A DNA stretch of 16,481 nt, from the NCBI GenBank assembly GCA_900769275.1, contig CAAGGA010000111.1:1-16481 (forward strand), read 5' to 3'. The position numbers and the translations under genes were made by a program. Every line of letters starts with the position of its first letter. Position 1 is the first letter of the stretch. This document shows, piece by piece, positions 1 through 4,523 of the stretch. The notes under the pieces are model-generated. The model was not told the origin of the DNA and did no database searches. It saw only the letters and a list, made by a program, of their open reading frames with translations. This DNA comes from an uncultured Prevotella sp. Its GTDB lineage: Bacteria > Bacteroidota > Bacteroidia > Bacteroidales > Bacteroidaceae.

Positions 1-2
1 CC

Positions 3-21
3 TTGATTATTCGTACCTTTG
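3..21 (+). promoter_or_regulatory. Transposase promoter with Bacteroidetes -7 box
   Basis: TACCTTTG at 14-21 fits the Bacteroidetes -7 consensus TAnnTTTG exactly. Only 4 nt separate it from the ATG at 26. In this phylum transcription starts a few bases after the box, so the message would begin at or next to the start codon and be essentially leaderless. A TTG lies at 3-5 but is too close to be a normal -33 element; the true one would lie outside the element, so expression could depend on flanking DNA. Confidence 0.55.
4..13 (+). repeat. Left terminal inverted repeat core of the insertion sequence
   Basis: TGATTATTCG at 4-13 is the exact reverse complement of 1529-1538. The flanking bases differ (CT here against GG at the other end), so only the core is certain. 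It overlaps the upstream part of the transposase promoter. Confidence 0.7.
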
Positions 22-25
22 CAGC

Positions 26-463
26 ATGGCAAAGAAAAGCAATACATCATTAGCATACGAAACCCTATTGAATATCATTCTTCCAGAGGGTATTCTTGAA
101 ATATTTGAAGTCAGCGATGTCAGAGAAGAACATACAGGCATCATAGAGGAAACAGGTTTGGAACTTCGCATCATCCATATCCATCTTGATGAGCGTGATC
201 TCCGTGTAAAGGAATGGCACGATCTTCGTCCCAACGGCTTTACAGAAGAACATTGCATCAATGATTTCCCCATCCGTGACCGTAAGGTAGTGCTTCACGT
301 CCGCAGGCGCAGATGGCTTGACAATGAAGGTAAGAACGTGATACTTCCACATGAGGGTCTCACCGCACCAGGCACCAGCTACTCAAAGGAGTTCGCTGAT
401 GTCTTAAAAAAAATATTTGGATACCTTCCCGATACCGGCCCGCTCTCTGGAGCGGTACCTTAA
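26..463 (+). CDS. ISL3/ISAon1-like transposase, N-terminal frame
   Basis: This 145-aa frame encodes the N-terminal part of the transposase, before the catalytic domain. It begins MAKKSNTSLAYETLLNIILP; the segment LLNIILPEGILEIFEV followed by a basic stretch (VRRRRW near residues 92-97) is the usual start of the two-frame Bacteroidales elements and is likely the DNA-binding part. The only methionine in the frame is at 26, which fixes the start unless a rarer codon is used. The last 16 codons overlap the next frame. The frame runs through an A8 tract at 406-413, after which the other frame continues the protein, so the product is probably extended by slippage. Without slippage, the tail after residue ~129 is out-of-frame translation of the second frame and unlikely to be functional. 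Confidence 0.8.
   Translation: MAKKSNTSLAYETLLNIILPEGILEIFEVSDVREEHTGIIEETGLELRIIHIHLDERDLRVKEWHDLRPNGFTEEHCINDFPIRDRKVVLHVRRRRWLDNEGKNVILPHEGLTAPGTSYSKEFADVLKKIFGYLPDTGPLSGAVP
406..413 (+). other. A8 slippage site joining the two transposase frames
   Basis: Eight consecutive A residues lie where the first frame (codons V-L-K-K-I) meets the second. The second frame is open only from 408 onward because TAA at 405-407 closes it upstream, and it contains no ATG until 570. A +1 or -2 shift on the A run would give one continuous protein from 26 to 1490 (about 487 aa), a normal ISL3 transposase size. Ribosomal frameshifting and RNA-polymerase slippage both fit; a simple indel mutation also cannot be excluded. 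Confidence 0.55.
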
Positions 464-1490
464 GATAAATGGAAATACTCTGGAGAAGAACTATAAGGAG
501 CACTTGAGCGGTTTCCGCGAATGGAATCAACTTGAGCATGCCAATGACTGGGTGCTGCTAGAGGAGAACATGGGCGAGCAGCTGAGTATAGATGAGAGTA
601 TGCATGCCAAGGACTTGTTCACTTTCCTTTCCAACAAGGAAGGTCATGGTAAGAAGGGTACCCTTATAGCAGCTGTCCGCGGCACGAAAGCCTCGGACGT
701 TGTTGCGATACTGATGAAAATATCTGAGGAGAAACGACTGGCAGTCAAAGAGGTGACAATGGACTACTCCGACTCAATGTATTCCATAGTCACACAGGCA
801 TTCCCCAATGCCTCCATTGTGATAGACTGCTTTCATGTCATGAAAAACCAGTGCGAAGCCCTTGACTGCATACGTATGCGGCTCAAACGCAAGGCTATCG
901 CCGAGCAGAACAAAGAAAAGAAGGAATTCAACCGAAGGAAGAAGAACCGTAAGAAGGCAAGAATCAGATATCGTAAGGACCACCCCAAGAAACGTGGCGA
1001 GAAACGCGGACGGCCAAGAAAACGCGCCAACGAGAAATACGTACCCTCTGAATTATCCAATGGTGACACCAAGGTGGAACTCTTTACCCGTATCAAGAGG
1101 GTTCTTCCTCAGAGTGGAGATAAATGGAGTGAGAGCCAGAAGGCAAGGGCGACCTTGGTGTTTGATTTTGCACCGAAACTGAAAGAGGCATATTCACTGG
1201 TGTGTAGTCTCCGTGCAATCTTCAGAAATAAGAAACTGACAAAGGATACTGCAAAGGCAAAACTGCATGACTGGTACAAGGAGGTTGCCTCCAGCAGAAT
1301 CTCAGAAATGCTATCTGCAATGAGAACACTCAAGTCAAAAGAGGAGGAAGTACTGAACTACTTTGTCAACCGTTCAACCAATGCTGCAGCAGAATCTCTC
1401 AATTCAAAGATGAAAGGATTCAGATCCGAGCTCAGAGGGGTACGTGACCTATCATTCTTTCTCTTCCGCTGTACCCAGATATTCGGTTAG
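417..1490 (+). CDS. ISL3-family transposase, catalytic frame
   Basis: This frame encodes the DDE catalytic core that cuts and joins the element ends. Counting from the TTG at 417, the likely triad is D59 (QLSIDES), D137 (SIVIDCFHVMK) and E326 (NAAAESLNSK); the DxFHV and AAAESLN contexts are characteristic of the ISL3 group. A very basic insert (about residues 155-207) separates the second D from the E and contains an RGRP core at 197-200 resembling an AT-hook. The protein ends FLFRCTQIFG, a normal family end, so the 3' end is intact. The annotated TTG is only a formal start: there is no ATG before 570, where the catalytic D would be nearly the first residue, so production as a fusion with the preceding frame is more credible. 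Confidence 0.85.
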   Translation: MDTFPIPARSLERYLKINGNTLEKNYKEHLSGFREWNQLEHANDWVLLEENMGEQLSIDESMHAKDLFTFLSNKEGHGKKGTLIAAVRGTKASDVVAILMKISEEKRLAVKEVTMDYSDSMYSIVTQAFPNASIVIDCFHVMKNQCEALDCIRMRLKRKAIAEQNKEKKEFNRRKKNRKKARIRYRKDHPKKRGEKRGRPRKRANEKYVPSELSNGDTKVELFTRIKRVLPQSGDKWSESQKARATLVFDFAPKLKEAYSLVCSLRAIFRNKKLTKDTAKAKLHDWYKEVASSRISEMLSAMRTLKSKEEEVLNYFVNRSTNAAAESLNSKMKGFRSELRGVRDLSFFLFRCTQIFG

Positions 1491-1528
1491 ACGTCCTGCC
1501 TCTCAACCACGGACAATATCGGTAGAGC

Positions 1529-1538
1529 CGAATAATCA
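1529..1538 (-). repeat. Right terminal inverted repeat core of the insertion sequence
   Basis: CGAATAATCA, the exact reverse complement of 4-13. It is followed by CC at 1539-1540, giving GG at the terminus when read inward. About 50 bp separate it from the transposase stop. Confidence 0.7.
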
Positions 1539-1540
1539 CC

Positions 1541-1719
1541 TTGTTTGTTCCCTCTTCTAATGCATCGGTTGATACTGCTATTACGCTTACGTAATATTTA
1601 TTCAAATCAGTTATTTTGTATGTTATTCCATTTACCGTGAATTGGTCTCCTACAGACCATCCCCATGACTTCGCAACTACCAAGAGGAGCGTTATCAGTA
1701 ATGTCAGTTTCAGTCTCAT
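1541..1719 (-). pseudogene. 5' fragment of a secreted protein gene, cut by the insertion sequence
   Basis: Sixty codons remain. Residues 1-20 (MRLKLTLLITLLLVVAKSWG) form a clear signal peptide with a basic start and hydrophobic core. They are followed by WSVGDQFTVNGITYKITDLN and a strand-rich stretch ending TDALEEGTNK, which resembles the N-terminal region of Bacteroidales BspA-like / leucine-rich-repeat surface proteins, where phrases such as 'GITYKIT' and 'NKVVIP' recur. The 60th codon (AAG) spans the insertion-sequence junction at 1540/1541; translation continues only into element sequence (about 35 residues without family character). The rest of the gene should lie beyond the other end of the element, outside the window. 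It starts 49 bp after the small gene at 1769-1981 and is probably cotranscribed with it. The BspA-like label is tentative because only the beginning is present. Confidence 0.65.
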
Positions 1720-1768
1720 ATTTCAATGTTTTCTGTTGTCAATGCGTTTGTTTTCTTCTTACTTCCCA

Positions 1769-1981
1769 TTATTCAGGCCAAAGAGTAGTGTTGGTATAGT
1801 CGGATGTGAAATCCTCTTCTTCTTCATCAAAGATGTCGTCGAAATCAGTAAACGTGCCGCCTTTAGCATCAACGTAACCTCCTGTCCATGTACCTCTATA
1901 TTGGACGGATGTTGTATATAAAAGTGGTTCAAAATCCTGCTCAACAATTTCAATACAAGGAGCAACGTATTTCTTTTTCAT
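1769..1981 (-). CDS. Small acidic protein (70 aa), MKKKYVAPxIE type
   Basis: The protein begins MKKKYVAPCIEIVEQDFEPL and ends in a strongly acidic tail (DDIFDEEEEDF near residues 51-61). There is no signal peptide or membrane helix. I chose the ATG at 1981 rather than the longer in-frame start at 2110 because the MKK-x-Y-x-x-P-x-IE opening matches many short Bacteroidales proteins I have seen annotated as hypothetical, and because the longer version would read through the terminator at 2059-2094. Its function is unknown. Such proteins are often found beside genes for secreted or surface proteins, as here, where a signal-peptide gene starts 49 bp downstream. The pairing suggests a linked role, but nothing in the sequence demonstrates one. 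Confidence 0.65.
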   Translation of the reverse strand: MKKKYVAPCIEIVEQDFEPLLYTTSVQYRGTWTGGYVDAKGGTFTDFDDIFDEEEEDFTSDYTNTTLWPE

Positions 1982-2043
1982 TACAAGTGGAATTAATAGA
2001 TTGTATTTCAGATAGTAGGTGTAGATTATATATGGAACAGCAC

Positions 2044-2051
2044 GAAATATA
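2044..2051 (-). promoter_or_regulatory. Possible promoter for the small acidic protein gene
   Basis: On the minus strand this reads TATATTTC, one mismatch from TAnnTTTG, and would give a leader of roughly 55-60 nt before the ATG at 1981. Its upstream element would fall inside the preceding terminator stem. Weak evidence. Confidence 0.25.
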
Positions 2052-2058
2052 TAGGCAT

Positions 2059-2094
2059 AAAAAAGCGTGGAAACGTCTGTTGTCCGTCCCACGC
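2059..2094 (-). terminator. Intrinsic terminator of the upstream RNA
   Basis: Read on the minus strand: stem GCGTGG (2094-2089), an 18-nt loop that can pair partly with itself (ACG/CGT), CCACGC (2070-2065), then six T (2064-2059). This is a standard rho-independent layout ending transcription arriving from the right. Confidence 0.7.
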
Positions 2095-2507
2095 ATCGAG
2101 GCTCTTGCATTGCCTATTATAGTTGAACAGACAACGTCAGAGCCCACGCCGATATGAATAATCACTTCCCATTTGGAGACCATAATAAACCACTCGTTGC
2201 TCCCGAAAGGGCACAACACGTGCTTACAAGGTCTCCGCAGGAATGATATAATCACACCCTGGGCATCTACCGTTGCTAAGTTCAAGACAATAATATCGTA
2301 ATGTTTGCAAGATTCCGATGCGTCCCAAACACAGCGTAAAGTAAACGCCTATAATATGTCCTGGACTATGCTTCCCACCCAATGCCCGCTTCGTACCGCC
2401 TTGTCATCATGTGACTCCGCCATACTCCGCACGGCGTGGGCTGCCCCGTCCGTTGTCACGAAAGAGTCCTCTTTCCGTAACAATCAGGACATTAGGCATA
2501 TAATCCG
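2059..2507 (-). ncRNA. Unassigned structured RNA of about 450 nt
   Basis: A Bacteroidetes promoter (box at 2512-2519) lies at one end and an intrinsic terminator at the other, and no convincing gene lies between. Potential helices seen on the minus-strand transcript: a closing stem 2485-2497 with 2347-2363 (GCCTA and TGTCCTG arms, internal loop); a hairpin at 2453-2483 with arms TTGT, ACG and AAAGA; a hairpin 2403-2415; a second domain 2175-2236 closed by GGAGACC/GGTCTCC with an inner GTTG..CCC TTTC GGG..CAAC hairpin; GGCTCT/AGAGCC at 2139-2144 with 2100-2105; and a 10-bp perfect long-range pairing of 2432-2441 with 2142-2151. I looked for hallmarks of RNase P RNA, tmRNA, SRP RNA and common riboswitches and found none. 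A long attenuator leader for the 1769-1981 gene is the main alternative. The 5' end is estimated from the promoter box. Confidence 0.5.
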
Positions 2508-2511
2508 GGCG

Positions 2512-2540
2512 CAAAGTTACAAAGTTTTTTTCAATTACAA
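2512..2540 (-). promoter_or_regulatory. Bacteroidetes-type promoter of the structured RNA
   Basis: On the minus strand TAACTTTG (2519-2512) matches the -7 consensus TAnnTTTG exactly, and TTG at 2540-2538 lies 18 bp upstream. Transcription would start around 2505-2509. The region upstream is AT-rich with A/T tracts, as is common for strong promoters in this phylum. Confidence 0.6.
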
Positions 2541-2620
2541 GCCAAAAACAGGAAAAAAAAGACAAGACAGCAACAGAAAACGCAGCCCATCACGCAAAAA
2601 AAACTCTCCCCACAAACATA

Positions 2621-2657
2621 CCATCTCGACATTTGCACAGTGCAAATGTCGAGATGG
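2621..2657. repeat. 37-bp near-perfect palindrome
   Basis: Two 17-bp arms (2621-2637 and 2641-2657, starting CCATCTCGACATTTGCA) are exact reverse complements around a 3-nt centre CAG. It lies 90 bp past the stop of the minus-strand permease gene. It could act as a transcript-end hairpin, but the nearest T run on the minus strand (eight T, 2596-2603) starts 17 nt beyond the stem, too far for a classical terminator. A REP-like dispersed element or a binding site are alternatives. The surrounding gap 2520-2747 otherwise shows only AT-rich and A-tract sequence. Confidence 0.75.
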
Positions 2658-2747
2658 TTGCGACCTGACTTCGTCAATGCGTCACCAAATAGGGAGTAGT
2701 GCCTGGTTGGGAGTCTTGAGGAAAAGACAGCCTTTGTGGCGTGAACG

Positions 2748-3986
2748 TCATTTCTCCAGCAGTCTGCGGGACATATAGCGCACGGGATACCATACTACGA
2801 TGAAGCCTATGGCTATGACCGTGAGGAATATGACGGCAACGTCCTGATAGTGTACGCTGACGGGATAGGCATCTATGATGAAGCTGCCGCTGCTGCTGCC
2901 GAGACTTACTATGCCGAACTCCTGCTGCAGCCAGCAGAGCAACAGTCCGAGGAGCACACCTCCTACGGCACCGATTACTGCTATCATCCTGCCCTCAAGG
3001 AGGAAGATACTGGAAATCATCTTGTCCGTGGCTCCGAGACAGCGGAGCGTCTCCACGTCGTCACGCTTGTCGATGATGAGCATCGAGAGGCTTCCTATGA
3101 CGTTGAAGCACGCCACGATGAGGATAAACGTGAGGAAGATATATGCCATAAACTTCTCTATCTGCATGACGGAGAACGTCTCCGCCTGCTGCTCGTAGCG
3201 GTCGAGGACGTGGAACTTGTCGCCTGCCACCCGTCGCATCCGCTCTTTTACTGCATCATGGTCGGCACCCGGCTTCAGCCTTATCTCAAGACCGGTCAGT
3301 TCGCCGTCGCATCCGAAGAGGCTTCTTGCAAACCGTGTCGAGGTGAGGATATAGTTCTTGTCGTACTTTGCCTGATTGACACAGAAGACAACGCCGGGCG
3401 AGAGCAGCGAGTCAGCCACGAATCCGTCCATGGGATTGCTGAGGTCGAGCTGCCCCTCGCGTCTCGGGGCATAGACATTGAGGTAGCCGTCCCACGTGGC
3501 TCCCATGCCTAATGTCTGCACCAGCCTTATTCCCGGCACGCCGTAATGCAGGTCGGCGACGGAGAGCTCGAAGCTGCCTGTTCCGAACAGTATCTCGTTG
3601 ATATGCGTCTGCTGCGTGATATTGTCATCGACGCCTTTTATCATGACCATCGCCTGCCGCCCGTTGTATATGGCGAGAGCCTGGTCTTCCACGCATTCCG
3701 TTGCCACGGCGACCTCCGGCATCTTCCTTATCTCGGCGAGTGCGGGGTCATCGGCAGGCGCATACTTTCCCTTTGCCGGCACTACGGCAATCTGCGGGTC
3801 AAACTGCGTGAAGAATCCCGCCACCATGTCATGGAAGCCGTTGAAGACGCTGAGCACGACGACGAGTGCCATCGTGGCTACCATGACGCCGACGACGGAT
3901 ATGAAGGATATGATGTTGATGACGTTGGTGCTCTTCTTGGAGAAGAGGTAACGTCTTGCGAAGAGGAAGCCTATGGTGTTCTTCAT
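2748..3986 (-). CDS. LolC/LolE-like FtsX-domain ABC transporter permease
   Basis: This 412-aa inner-membrane protein has the MacB/LolCDE permease layout: one membrane helix after a short cytoplasmic start (about residues 24-50), a large periplasmic domain (about 50-270), then three membrane helices (about 272-297, 318-346 and 378-400). The FtsX signature is visible in the second helix and following loop (FNVIGSLSMLIIDKRDDVETLRCLGA), where these permeases couple to their ATPase. In the Lol system such permeases release lipoproteins from the inner membrane for transport to the outer membrane. No ATPase or second permease gene is next to it, and separate location is usual in Bacteroidales. It overlaps the rbfA stop by 4 bp (ATGA), indicating translational coupling. 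LolE-like is the best reading; another MacB-type export permease is possible. Confidence 0.85.
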   Translation of the reverse strand: MKNTIGFLFARRYLFSKKSTNVINIISFISVVGVMVATMALVVVLSVFNGFHDMVAGFFTQFDPQIAVVPAKGKYAPADDPALAEIRKMPEVAVATECVEDQALAIYNGRQAMVMIKGVDDNITQQTHINEILFGTGSFELSVADLHYGVPGIRLVQTLGMGATWDGYLNVYAPRREGQLDLSNPMDGFVADSLLSPGVVFCVNQAKYDKNYILTSTRFARSLFGCDGELTGLEIRLKPGADHDAVKERMRRVAGDKFHVLDRYEQQAETFSVMQIEKFMAYIFLTFILIVACFNVIGSLSMLIIDKRDDVETLRCLGATDKMISSIFLLEGRMIAVIGAVGGVLLGLLLCWLQQEFGIVSLGSSSGSFIIDAYPVSVHYQDVAVIFLTVIAIGFIVVWYPVRYMSRRLLEK

Positions 3987-4318
3987 TTCTTCAGGAGGTC
4001 GTCTATTCTCTCAAGATAATCGAGGGAGTCATCTATGAAAAAGCGCAGTTCCGGGACTATGCGCAACTGGTTGCGTATCCTTGTGCCGAGTTCATAGCGC
4101 ACGGATTTCTCGTTGGCTCTGATATTCTCCAGTATCTCGTCCGCCTTGCCCGAGGGGAAGACGCTGAGGTATGCGGTGCAGATGCTGAGGTCTGGCGAGA
4201 TTTTTACTCTTGTGACGCTGACCAGCACGCCGTGCATCATGCGTGTCTGTGTCTGGAAGATTGCTGCCAGTTCTTTCTGCAGCAAGCGTGATATGCGGGC
4301 TTGTCTTGTTTCTTGCAT
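3983..4318 (-). CDS. rbfA: Ribosome-binding factor A
   Basis: A 111-aa protein of normal RbfA length. It binds the pre-30S subunit and helps the late processing of the 5' end of 16S rRNA. Recognisable features are the N-terminal helix with R-x-x-R-I-S-R-LLQKELAAIF, the strand-rich middle V-L-V-SVTRVKISPDLSICTAYLSVF, and the C-terminal RYELGTRIRNQLRIVPELRFFIDDSLDYLERIDDLL; 'RxPELxFxxDxSxxYxxxI' is the family signature and forms the last part of the KH-like fold. It overlaps the downstream permease gene by 4 bp, a pairing common in this phylum. It has a candidate promoter of its own at 4344-4351. Confidence 0.95.
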   Translation of the reverse strand: MQETRQARISRLLQKELAAIFQTQTRMMHGVLVSVTRVKISPDLSICTAYLSVFPSGKADEILENIRANEKSVRYELGTRIRNQLRIVPELRFFIDDSLDYLERIDDLLKK

Positions 4319-4343
4319 AAGTCTTGTTTTTTATATTCGCTTA

Positions 4344-4351
4344 CAAAATTA
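4344..4351 (-). promoter_or_regulatory. Candidate rbfA promoter, -7 box
   Basis: On the minus strand TAATTTTG fits TAnnTTTG, 25 bp before the rbfA ATG at 4318, giving a leader of about 20 nt. No clean -33 element was seen. It would allow rbfA expression independent of the upstream accessory genes. Confidence 0.45.
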
Positions 4352-4401
4352 CTAATAATCGGGAAGAAACGGAAATTATTGTGGTTTTTTTTCGGTTAGA
4401 T

Positions 4402-4520
4402 GGTTTTAAGGTTTTAAGGTTTTAAGGTTATACGGAAGATTGTGAAGGCTATCGGTATATTCCGTAGAACCGTAAAACCGTATAACCGTACAAGCGAAGC
4501 GACCGCCCAACCGTATAACC
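4402..4520. repeat. 8-bp-period arrays in inverted arrangement
   Basis: The left arm is three tandem GGTTTTAA units (4402-4425) and then GGTTATAC (4426-4433). The right arm carries the reverse-complement type: GTAGAACC, GTAAAACC, GTATAACC and, after an AAGCGAAGCGACC interruption, GTATAACC again (to 4520). GGTTATACGG at 4426-4435 is perfectly complementary to CCGTATAACC at 4478-4487 and 4511-4520, so large hairpins are possible. It fills the gap between the peptidase stop (4524) and the rbfA promoter region. Confidence 0.75.
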
Positions 4521-4523
4521 TTA

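Larger units (their letters stand above)
1..1540 (+). mobile_element. ISL3-type (ISAon1-like) insertion sequence, left end at or just outside the window edge
   Basis: Two overlapping plus-strand frames encode a DDE transposase, and matching inverted 10-mers lie at 4-13 and 1529-1538. The right end is placed at 1540 because outward from the repeat the element reads GG on its bottom strand, typical of ISL3 ends, and because the reading frame of an interrupted minus-strand gene changes character exactly there. The left end is uncertain by a base or two since the window starts at it. The inverted repeats are imperfect beyond the 10-mer. ISL3 elements usually make an 8-bp target duplication; the expected copy on the right would be 1541-1548, and its partner lies outside the window. 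The ISAon1-like name is from memory of the two-ORF Bacteroidales family and is less certain than the ISL3 assignment. Confidence 0.8.

Noticed and set aside
1950..2285. A 111-codon minus-strand frame across the terminator and the small gene region.
   Set aside because: It reads through an intrinsic terminator and out of frame over the better-supported 70-aa gene; composition is not protein-like.
2227..2406. A minus-strand frame ending NGRCPGCDYIIPAETL with a CxxC pair, looking like the tail of a zinc-binding protein.
   Set aside because: It has no start, no upstream continuation in any frame and no recognisable family; the same bases form the RNA helices. A decayed gene remnant cannot be fully excluded.
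2407..2499. A 30-codon minus-strand frame beginning MPNVLIVTERG just after the RNA promoter, a possible leader peptide.
   Set aside because: It overlaps strong hairpins and the closing stem of the RNA, resembles no protein I know, and ends without any regulatory codon run. It remains possible but is not supported.
2305..2778. A plus-strand frame of 157 codons in the non-coding block.
   Set aside because: It spans the minus-strand promoter, A-tracts and the 37-bp palindrome and has no recognisable domain.
2850..3512. A 220-codon plus-strand frame opposite the permease gene.
   Set aside because: Antisense shadow of a well-supported FtsX-domain gene.
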